Part shown: piece by piece, positions 10,201 to 18,772 of the stretch
Numbering within the stretch: the first letter of the stretch is position 1
Layout of the letters: every line of letters begins with the position of its first letter
NCBI GenBank assembly: GCA_021464415.1
Contig: CM038463.1
Span: 186,001-250,000 of the forward strand
DNA from: Lonicera japonica
Lineage: Eukaryota; Streptophyta; Magnoliopsida; Dipsacales; Caprifoliaceae
Direction of reading: 5' to 3'
DNA: 64,000 nucleotides
Translations under genes and position numbers: made by a program
Notes under the pieces: model-generated
Seen by the model: only the letters and a program-made list of their open reading frames with translations
Database searches by the model: none
What the model was told of the DNA's origin: nothing

Positions 10201-11116
10201 ATTTTATAAACAAAATACTCCCACACCCTCCATAAACAGGTCCCTCTCCATCTCCAATAACACTTTCAAGAACAAAAATCGATTTCAAAACCAGTTTGAC
10301 CCAATTTCGGATCTTCATTGGGAAGATGATGGTGAAGGTGAAAACTGGAACTGCCTAGGCAGTTCTGAGGATGATGATAACTCCTCTATGGGAGGCTACT
10401 CTCCTGTAGGTACTAATCATTTTACAGGTGTTCCTAAACTCAATGTACATGAGGCCCTCAACTGGAGTTCTATGGCTGAAGAGGAGCCTTTGAAATCTAT
10501 GGAAGCTCTGGCAGATGACCAATTTGCTGCTGCTTTAAACCATCACAGTCAAAATGCAGGTGCAGGAGAATGCATTCAGCTGCTTCAGGACACCAATTCA
10601 TCCATTTTGGACCAAAATTTCCCCCCTCTGCATTCAAGTTTATCCCCCCCTTCCATCAAGCATAAAACACAACCTTCACCCTCCACTAATACCTCCCCAT
10701 CCAGAGGCTCATCTTACACACCTTCTCCCACATCTAAAATCCAGAAAACCAAAAAGGCCTCCAACCCCTCTCTGCACAAGCAAAAGAAGTTGTCCAAAGC
10801 TGCCAAAAGAGAGGCCAATGCCCTCTCTAGGCTCTCTAAGTCCAACATCAAGCTCCCACAGTATAATCAGGATGAGTATCAATGGAATCTGCTCCTGGCA
10901 GATCAGCAGAAAAGACAGAATGCAAACACTTATGTCTTGAATATTGCAGAAAATTCTGATGCTTTGCAGAATAGGGAAGGACATGCAGCCCCTGATGTCA
11001 CTCATGTGAATGAAGGATGGAAAGTAACCATTCATCCTCCACATCAGCCCATTAAAGCAAATTCTTCTAACAAAGAGAACAATTCTGCAGAATTACACCC
11101 TGCAGGCAGTGGCTGA
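7296..11116 (+). pseudogene. LINE ORF1, family B (gag-like), frameshifted
   Basis: Starts at ATG 7296; a TTG in frame just upstream is not a likely start. The N-terminal half is a long Pro/Gln/Ser-rich region, open until TAA at about 9158, just after DEHVYQK, where DUF4283 begins. Compared with E5, a net 5-nt loss follows DEHVYQK, then an in-frame TAG and a 1-nt loss near 9297, so the first part of DUF4283 is unreadable. The frame reopens and runs to TGA at 11116 with the rest of DUF4283, a zinc knuckle CSYCFSIGHLVGEC (from 9788), and an acidic tail with SDLHWEDDGEGENWN. A 120-bp in-frame duplication lies inside DUF4283. No ATGA and no ORF2 follow the stop. Confidence 0.88.
9401..9640 (+). 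repeat. Perfect 120-bp tandem duplication inside E2 ORF1
   Basis: Bases 9401-9520 are repeated without a mismatch at 9521-9640. The unit encodes 40 residues of DUF4283 (NQKTTTYNVWIRLHDV... to ...GIPQAID), so the duplication keeps frame. E5 and the other families have a single copy. Perfect identity means it is recent, a replication-slippage or assembly-level event. Confidence 0.95.
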
Positions 11117-11667
11117 GCTGCTTCAGTCCAGGCCTGCTACTGTTCTTCTGCTTTTGCTGCTTCTAGACAGCTCTACGGGCTAGCTCTATGGTGCTGCTGG
11201 TTTTAGTTGTTTGCTTGGTGGAGCTTCAAGCTTTTATTCTTGCTTTTCTTTACATTCCAATTTTCTGCTCTTTTTTTTTGGTTGCTTACAGCTTAGGAGT
11301 GTTCTTCTGGCCAATTTCTTCCAGCTTCAGCCTGTTCATGCTGTGCAGTCTTTTTTGCTTAATGGCCATCTGTTTAGGCCCTGTTCAGTCCTTTCTTTAT
11401 TTTTTGTTTTGCTTTAGGCAGTTGTTGAATGTTTTGGCTGCTTGCTCTTTCTTTTGTTGGCCATCTGTTTAGGTCATGTTTCTGCTTTTCTACTTAGTAA
11501 TTGCTTGGTGGACTTTTCGGATTACCTCCTTTAGTCCATCATTCAATTTAAGCCCTTTCATTTGTGTTTTTCTTTTTTGATGGTCATTGGGGAAGGCCTT
11601 TGTTTCCCCCTCCTCTTTTTCTTTTTTATGGCATCTCTCTATAGCCCTTGGGCTTAGAGAATTTATT
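11117..11667 (+). other. E2 3' UTR (family B type)
   Basis: T-rich tail of about 550 nt. Hairpins: GTGGACT...AGTCCAT around 11507-11539; GGGGAA (11589-11594) with TTTCCCC (11603-11609); terminal CTCTATAGCCC/GGGCTTAGAG at 11637-11659. It is similar to the E5 tail, and its middle hairpin is shared with E6. Confidence 0.78.
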
Positions 11668-11920
11668 AAAAAAAAACCCTAAACCCTAAACCCTAAACCC
11701 TAAACCCTAAACCCTAAACCCTAAACCCTAAACCCTAAACCCTAAACCCTAAACCCTAAACCCTAAACCCTAAACCCTAAACCCTAAACCCTAAACCCTA
11801 AACCCTAAACCCTAAACCCTAAACCCTAAACCCTAAACCCTAAACCCTAAACCCTAAACCCTAAACCCTAAACCCTAAACCCTAAACCCTAAACCCTAAA
11901 CCCTAAACCCTAAACCCTAA
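11668..11920 (+). repeat. Poly(A) plus telomeric tract T2
   Basis: Nine A residues, then about 35 uninterrupted CCCTAAA units (11677-11920), the longest and purest tract in the window. The last unit is cut after CCCTAA, where the E3 leader begins. Confidence 0.97.
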
Positions 11921-12001
11921 GGAAAAAAGATGAAAATTTCTAGAGAGAGAAAGTGTAAAAATTCTCTCCAACCTCTCTCCTCTATATTTTATTAATTTTT
12001 T
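11921..12001 (+). promoter_or_regulatory. E3 5' leader with conserved motif and upstream ORF
   Basis: The leader repeats the E2/E4 motif (ATTTCTAGAGAGAGAAAG, then TTCTCTCCAACCTCTCTCC). The uORF spans 11930-11995 (21 codons, MKISRERK...NSLQPLSS...) and ends 6 nt before the ORF1 ATG at 12002. It starts right after telomeric CCCTAA. Confidence 0.75.
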
Positions 12002-14815
12002 ATGTTTATGAGTTTTCCGGTGGGATCTATGAGTTTTCCGGCAAGCAATATGATTTCTCCGGCAGACCAACACCTCCACACCTCACCCAGATCTACACCA
12101 GCCCCCCCCATGCCTATACAAGATCCCTCTGCCTCCCATGCGCCTCACGCGCCACCCCACGCGCCTCATGTGACATCCCACGCGCCCACCCATACAGCCC
12201 ACGCGCCACCTTCTTCAACCTACAACAAGAAAACAGACACCACCAGAACCACCCTACATACCCCATCCCCCATAGAAGATCTGGCTCACATGTTAACAAT
12301 CCAAGTGCAATACCAACAGAAAACGGCCATGCAAAATCAAAAAATGGTGGAGGAGCAAGCAAGGCAACAGGAGGAACAGGCCAGACAACAGCAGGCCATG
12401 TTAAAGCTTCTGAATAGCTTTATTACATCTAACAATGGCACTGTGATGCAAAGAACAAAGCCATGTATTGAATCTCTCCCTCCACAATCGAATGCCGCCA
12501 TTGTTGATGATAAACAGGTTCAGTTTGACCCTACTGAGTATAGTGGAGTTCACGGAACACAAGCCATGCCTGACAGCATTCATAAATCTCATGACCCTTC
12601 AGTACTAGTAGCTATGGAAAGAAAGAAGAATGCAGTTCATCTTGGTGAAGTTTTAGTTGAAGAATATGCAAAGAATGCTCAATCGGCTGCCATCGATGCT
12701 CAGTTGTTGTTTGAGTTGAAAAAGCAAGATATACAGCCAGCCTCAGTCCATGTAAAAAAACTTGCAACCAACTCATCCATGGTGGCTGAAAAAGATGGAG
12801 CAGAAGAAGATCAGGTTATGGCGCCAAATGATGAGGACACCCTATTACCCAATGGTTGTTTCAATGCTAAAGCTGTTATGCAGTGTCCCACACTCAATCA
12901 GACTGCCCCAGCCCCCAATGCAGAACTTACAGAGCCCACAAATGTCAGTCTAAATGCTGTCAACCATGTACCTCCTACCTCGGATATCCCAGCCACCAAA
13001 CCTTCTTATGCCAGCCTTTTAAAACCTAAGGCTACTCCACCAGTCATCCCTGTCACACAGCTCCCAATGCCTTACAAAAAAGGCCACCTGATGGCTGTCA
13101 AAATAGATGAGGAAGTGTACCAAAGATCTCTCAAATCCTGCAACAACAACCTCCATGGCAGACTTATTTTACCCCGTGGCAGAGCCCCAGTTAAAACTGC
13201 AGACTTACAGATTTCTTTAGCTAATGTGTGGCAAACCAAAAACCTTTGGACAATAACCCCCATTGGAAGAGGTTACTATACTATTAGGTTTCTCACTGCT
13301 GAGGACAAACAAAAGGTGTGGGCCTCAGGCAAATCTCTCCTCAAAGAAGGTACATTTCATCTCTTCCAATGGACCAAGGACTTTAAACCTAGTCAACAGA
13401 AGCAAACCAGAGCACATGTATGGGCTAGGCTTCATGAAGTGCCTGAAGAATATATGCACTTTCATCTCCTTATGAGCATGGCTAATGTCATAGGTAATCC
13501 TGTCACCATTGATCCTTTCACACTCAAAAAAGAATTTGGCCATTATTGCAGAGTTGAAATTGATGTAGACCTCAAATCTGAACTACCATCTTCCATTCTG
13601 GTTGAAAGAGAGGGTTATAACTTTGAAATTGAAGTATCTTATGAGAGAATCCCAGACTTCTGCTCCCATTGTTCTGTGATTGGGCATTTAGTGACTGCTT
13701 GCAGGTCTATCAAAAAGATTCAGGAGCACCTTGAGCACCATTCCAAGCAGCCTCCAAAAACCACCAATATCCCAAAAGTAAAAACCACTAGATACCACCA
13801 GCAAGTTAACACCTTGGCCTCCATCTCAACATCTCCAATTCCCCCAGTCAATACAGAAAACTATGCAGCATTTGGCAATGCTACCATTAGAACTTCTCAA
13901 AAAGCTAACAACCCCACAGACCATTTGTCCCCTGTGCAGATGACTTCCCAAACACCTTTTGCATCCTCACAAAGCATGAATCTCACTGACTCTCAGCAAA
14001 AAGCTTTAGTAAATGCTGGTCTGGTAAATACTCCCAGCACCTCTCAAAATCCTCCACTACCCTTTAATGCTTTGCCTAGCCCCTTGGAAGCCATCAATGA
14101 GCAACAATCTACCCCAACTAATGCTGGTGGACCAGATGCACCATACACCTCACCATCTCATCACACCCACACCTCACCAACTGATACATTTGTCCCATGC
14201 TCAGTTGACCTATGCCATACCCCCTCATCTCCACACATTGACCATCTCCCAATACACTCTCCACCCTCTCCTACCCCAGTGCATAACCCTTTCTCTCCTC
14301 TCAGTGGCAAATTCTGGTCAGACATGGCTGATGAGGAACCCTTTCCTAGCTCTGAAGCAATGGCTGATGCCCAGCTGGCTGATACACTCCCACAGATCTG
14401 CATCCAACTAATGGAAGATGATAACACCTCAGTATTCAATCAGTCCACACCCAACAGGAGTAATAATGCACCTCCCACAATGCATTCTGTCTCCTCAAAC
14501 TCCACCAGCAAGCAGCTTTCAAATGGCACTCACAAGGGCAAGAACAAAGCAGCACCATCTAAAGCAAAGCAAAAAAAGTTACTATCTGCTACTAACAGAA
14601 AAGCAAGAGTTGAAGCCAGGCATGCATCAAGTCCCAGCACCCAATCCAGCAACAATGAGACCTATGAGGATAGGCTCTATAATGCTATTATTGCAAGGGA
14701 CACAAATATTCAGAGCTGCTCCTTAGATGGTTCTGAATCCCTCTCACAGGAGAAGCCAAACTCTACAAGTTCTGACAGGTCCTTTTGCAGAACTACTCCC
14801 ACCCAATCTTCATGA
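12002..14815 (+). CDS. LINE ORF1 (gag-like), family A, complete 937 aa
   Basis: Intact from ATG 12002 to TGA 14815. Residues 1-95 are Pro/Ser-rich with a repeated His-Ala-Pro block (about 45-70) encoded by CpG-rich CACGCGCC units. Residues about 97-145 are Gln/Glu-rich and look like a coiled coil, suited to self-association. A SYASLLKPKA motif precedes DUF4283 (about 364-525). The zinc knuckle has C554, C557, H562 and C567. The C-terminal third is low complexity with a PLSGKFWSDMADEEP acidic motif, CIQLMEDDNTSVF and a terminal LYNAIIARD block. The stop overlaps the ORF2 ATG as ATGA (14812-14815). Role by family: RNA chaperone/RNP protein; a telomere-targeting role is my inference, by analogy with HeT-A Gag. 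Confidence 0.93.
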   Translation: MFMSFPVGSMSFPASNMISPADQHLHTSPRSTPAPPMPIQDPSASHAPHAPPHAPHVTSHAPTHTAHAPPSSTYNKKTDTTRTTLHTPSPIEDLAHMLTIQVQYQQKTAMQNQKMVEEQARQQEEQARQQQAMLKLLNSFITSNNGTVMQRTKPCIESLPPQSNAAIVDDKQVQFDPTEYSGVHGTQAMPDSIHKSHDPSVLVAMERKKNAVHLGEVLVEEYAKNAQSAAIDAQLLFELKKQDIQPASVHVKKLATNSSMVAEKDGAEEDQVMAPNDEDTLLPNGCFNAKAVMQCPTLNQTAPAPNAELTEPTNVSLNAVNHVPPTSDIPATKPSYASLLKPKATPPVIPVTQLPMPYKKGHLMAVKIDEEVYQRSLKSCNNNLHGRLILPRGRAPVKTADLQISLANVWQTKNLWTITPIGRGYYTIRFLTAEDKQKVWASGKSLLKEGTFHLFQWTKDFKPSQQKQTRAHVWARLHEVPEEYMHFHLLMSMANVIGNPVTIDPFTLKKEFGHYCRVEIDVDLKSELPSSILVEREGYNFEIEVSYERIPDFCSHCSVIGHLVTACRSIKKIQEHLEHHSKQPPKTTNIPKVKTTRYHQQVNTLASISTSPIPPVNTENYAAFGNATIRTSQKANNPTDHLSPVQMTSQTPFASSQSMNLTDSQQKALVNAGLVNTPSTSQNPPLPFNALPSPLEAINEQQSTPTNAGGPDAPYTSPSHHTHTSPTDTFVPCSVDLCHTPSSPHIDHLPIHSPPSPTPVHNPFSPLSGKFWSDMADEEPFPSSEAMADAQLADTLPQICIQLMEDDNTSVFNQSTPNRSNNAPPTMHSVSSNSTSKQLSNGTHKGKNKAAPSKAKQKKLLSATNRKARVEARHASSPSTQSSNNETYEDRLYNAIIARDTNIQSCSLDGSESLSQEKPNSTSSDRSFCRTTPTQSS

Positions 14816-17800
14816 AAATCCTGTACTGGAACATAAGAGGCATCAACAATGTTGAGTCTCAGAAAGCCCTCAAAAACCACTGTAATAATCACAAACCAGA
14901 CATGCTGTGTATTGCTGAGCCCTTTGTTGAATTTCAAAAAGTCCCCCCCTTCTTCTGGATCTCTATAGGCATGCAACTTTTTGCTGTCAACACTAGACCC
15001 AACAAACCCCCTAACCTGTGGGTTCTCTTCTCCACAAGCAGTACTCAACCCACCCTTATATCTTCTGCCAATCAACACATAACCTTCTCTGTGTGTCACC
15101 ATAACAAATCTTTTTTGATATCAGCCATCTATGCTCACAATGATCACAGAGTTAGAAGAGCCCTTTGGGAAGACCTTACTTGCATAAGGAGAAATCAGCA
15201 GGACCCATGGCTGGTGATTGGAGATTTCAATTGTGTTTTGGGAGCCCATGAAAAAAGAGGTGGAAATCCCCCTCTTGCTGCTTCTTGTTTGGAATTTCAA
15301 GCCTTCACTGATACTTGTGATTTGGTTCATTTGGATTCTATTGGGCATTTCTACACCTGGTCCAAACATTCCACTTCAAACCTTGACTCTAGGCTGGATA
15401 GAGCCTTATGCAGCAATGACTGGTTTGAAAACTGGCACACAGTTAATTGCACTACTCTCACCAGGTATGCTTCAGACCACACCCCCCTCCTCCTAAATTC
15501 CCACAGAAATCTCATCAGTGGCCCCAAGCCTTTTAGATTCACATCTGCCTGGATGCTTCATCCCTCATTTGAAGAAGTAGTTACAAAAGCTTGGTCTAAA
15601 GAAGTGCCTACTTCCTGTCCAATGATCACCATTCAGTTAAAGCTGAAGCAGCTCAAACAGGACCTAAAAACTTGGAATGCTGAAGTTTTTGGGAATATTC
15701 ATGATAGAGTCAAAAATGCTACTGATCAACTGAAGAAAATTCAACTTCAAATTGACTCTGAAGGTCATTCTCATACTCTTGATCAGAGGGAAGCTGAGGC
15801 CCAGGCTAAACTTATTCAAGCTAATCATATGCAAGAAAGGTTCTGGAAAGAAAAAGCAAGGGTCAACTGGTTAAAGGATGGGGACAGAAGTACTGCTTTC
15901 TTCCACAGAATAGCTAGACAAAGGTGGTCCACTAATAAGATTACTGCTTTGAAAAGTGCAGGAGCTACTATCCATGATCCCACCCTCCTCAAAAACCACA
16001 TTGTCAGCCATTTTCATACCCTGTACAGCTCCCAAAATCATACTACTGACCATACTTTGGTGTCCCAAGTTATCCCTCAACTGGTCACTAGTGCTGATAA
16101 TAACATGTTATGTGCCATTCCTGATGATGATGAGATCAAAAAAGCTGTCTTTAGCTTGAATCCCAACTCTGCCCCTGGCCCTGATGGTTTCCCAGGCTCC
16201 TTGTTCCAAAAATGTTGGCCAATTGTAGGTGAATCTGTTTGCAAAGCCATCAAATTCTTCTTCCAAAAATGTTGGATTCTCCCAGGTTTCAACTCCAATT
16301 TTGTGACCCTAATCCCTAAATGTCCAAATGCTGACTCTATAACCAGTTACAGGCCCATTGCCCTTGCCAACTTCATTTTCAAAGTTATCCCCAAACTCCT
16401 GAGTGACAGATTGGCCACCATAGTCCCCAAAATCATTTCCTCTCAACAGAATGGGTTCATTAGAGGCAGGCAGATACACAATTCCATTGGAATAACCTCA
16501 GAATGTTTCAACATGTTGGACAGGAAAAACTTTGGTGGTAATATTGCTATCAAAATCGACATAGCTAAGGCTTTTGACACTCTTGATTGGGAATTCTTGC
16601 TAAAGGTTCTAAGTGCTTTTGGGTTCAGTGCCATCTTTACCCAATGGATACATTGCATCCTGCAATCTGCCAAACTCTCTATTTTGGTGAATGGCACCCC
16701 TTGTGGCTTCTTCAGTTGTTCTAGGGGGGTCAGACAGGGAGACCCCTTAAGTCCCACCCTTTTTTGCTTGGCAGAAGAGGTGCTGAGCAGATATATTTCC
16801 ATTCAAGCCAGCAATGGATCTCTTAAGTCTATCTCAGCTCCTAAAAGTTGTGCTGCTCCCACACACTCATTGTATGCTGATGATGTTATGATCTTCTGTA
16901 GAGGAGATAAGAACAACCTAAAGCTCATTCTCAGAATTTTAAATGAATATGCTATGGCTTCAGGGCAGTTTATAAACTACCAGAAGAGCAAAGTCTATTT
17001 TGGCAAGGGAGCAATGAATAGAAAGGCAGAAATCACAACTCTCTTGGGTATGGCTGCTGGTAACACTCCCTTTGTTTACCTTGGTGTTCCCATCTTCAAA
17101 GGCAAGCCCAAAACAGTTCATTTGCAACCTCTAGCTGACAAGGTTAGAATCAAATTGGAGGGATGGAAGGGCAAGGTCCTTTCCTTTGCTGGAAGAGCTG
17201 AGCTCATCAAGTCTGTGGCTATTCCCATGCTCATTCATTCTTTCATGGTTTACCTGTGGCCAGCAAAAATCATCCAAACAATCAACACATGGTTCAGAAA
17301 TTTCTTGTGGACAGGTGACATTGCTGGAAAGAAATTAGTCACTGTTGCTTGGCATTTGGTTTGCACACCCAAGCAACATGGGGGATTGGGTTTGAGAGAC
17401 ATAAGGCAACTGAACAAAGCTGGGTTATTAAAGCATACATGGGACCTTCTCCACAATGACAGCCAGTGGAGTAACCTTGTAAAGAGCAGGTTTAACATAT
17501 TCCAAACTAGAGCCTCTAACACTTATAAAGTGTCCTCTATTTGGCCTGGATTCAAATCAGCTCTCAGTCACATTGATGATCAAGCATTCTGGGTGGTGGG
17601 AGATGGTTGCAAAATCAACATTTGGGAGGACCTTTGGCTCCCTTCTTCCCCTATTCTGTGCCCACAGGCCCTGCTAAAACATAGAAGCAAAGTCAGCAAT
17701 TTTATTGCTGAACAGAATTGGAAAGTTCCTGCTTGGTTCAAACACCAATTTCCTTTCCTGTTAGATGAAATTAACCAAACTACTCTGCCACAAAGTCCTC

Positions 17801-18390
17801 AAGAAGATTTTTTGATCTGGCCCCACTCATCTAAAGGAGAACTTTTATTCAAAGATGCCTACACTTTTTACTGCAAAAGCATTCCTGCTCAGTGGGCTTC
17901 CATCATATGGAAAAAGTTCATTCCCCCTAGAGTCTCATGTCTTGCCTGGAGAATGCTCCTCAACAAACTCCCAACTCAAGATAATTTGCAAAAGAGAGGC
18001 ATGGTCCTAGTCCCTAGATGTGAAACATGCAAGAATAATTTGGACAATGTGGACCATGTTTTCATCACATGTCCTTATGCTTCCACCCTTTGGAAATGGT
18101 TGTTTGACACTTTCCAAATTACCATTTCTGTCCCTCAAAATCTCCCTGATCTATGGAGATTTATTTGCAAAACCAAAATGAGCTCCCAAATCCACAATCT
18201 TTGGATCAGTGGATGTCTCATCTCATTTCATCTTATTTGGGAAGCCAGAAATCAAGCTCTTTTTCACCAAAAAATCACTGTGCTGTCTAGCACTCTCCAT
18301 CATCTAAAAGGCTGGCTCATTGACCTCTCTCCTCTCATGACTGGTAGCATGAAAAATACAGTGGTGGACCTTTCCATCCTCCATAGATTA

Positions 18391-18772
18391 TGTGACGCCC
18401 TGAGTGATGAGTACTCCCTTGTGTGGAGGAATGGTAGCTCGAGCGATGAGTACTCCCTTATGTGGAGGAATGGTAGCTCAAAGGGGGCATTCACACCGGA
18501 AGTTGGGGGATCCTTGGAGACCCATATAAGTAAGATATGGTCGCTAATTAAGTATGAGGCCTTTTGGGTAGCTCACTGGCTTCGGATCCCATAAGAACTC
18601 CGAAGTTAAGCGTGCTTGGACCAGAGAAATCCAGGGATGGGTGACCCCCTGGGAAGCTGGTCGTGAGCTCCCAAAAACAAAGCCGTGAGGGTAGATGTCC
18701 TGGGGCTGATGCCTGGCTAGGACGCTACCCAGAGCGGACAATATCGTACTGAGGTGCGACCGGGTCGTTACA
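18391..18772 (-). repeat. LTR containing a 5S rRNA-derived segment (Cassandra-like)
   Basis: 382 bp bounded by TG (TGTGACGCCC) and CA (GGTCGTTACA). It includes a directly repeated ~38-bp unit (about 18407-18480, GATGAGTACTCCCTT...) and the 5S-like block. Cassandra-type TRIM elements are known to carry 5S sequence in their LTRs; the combination here with a gypsy-like PPT and over 2 kb of internal DNA is larger than a standard Cassandra. Confidence 0.65.
18570..18673 (+). other. 5S rRNA-like sequence inside the LTR (not a functional 5S gene)
   Basis: It matches plant 5S rRNA from about its position 30 onward: GGATCCCATAAGAACTCCG, AAGTTAAGCGTGCTTGG (A-box region) and GGATGGGTGACC..CCTGGGAAG (C-box region). 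The 5S 5' third and the normal 3' end are missing, so it is not a gene copy but may keep Pol III internal promoter elements. Confidence 0.85.

Larger units (their letters stand above)
7206..11676 (+). mobile_element. LINE E2 (family B), gag-only, full-length ends
   Basis: It begins with the same leader as E3 and E4 and ends with the conserved 3' hairpins and a 9-nt A run (11668-11676), so both ends look complete. Between them there is only an ORF1; no endonuclease, RT or RNase H sequence is present in any frame. E5 has the same organisation. Family B is therefore a non-autonomous gag-only LINE that would need pol from families A or C. This copy's ORF1 is damaged. Confidence 0.9.

Noticed and set aside
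6972..11920. Interstitial telomere repeats from a chromosome fusion
   Set aside because: A fusion gives one head-to-head junction. Here ten tracts share one orientation, each fixed to a LINE poly(A) end.
18570..18673. A 5S rRNA gene
   Set aside because: Only the internal and 3' portions match; the 5' third is replaced by LTR sequence and it lies within TG...CA LTR borders.
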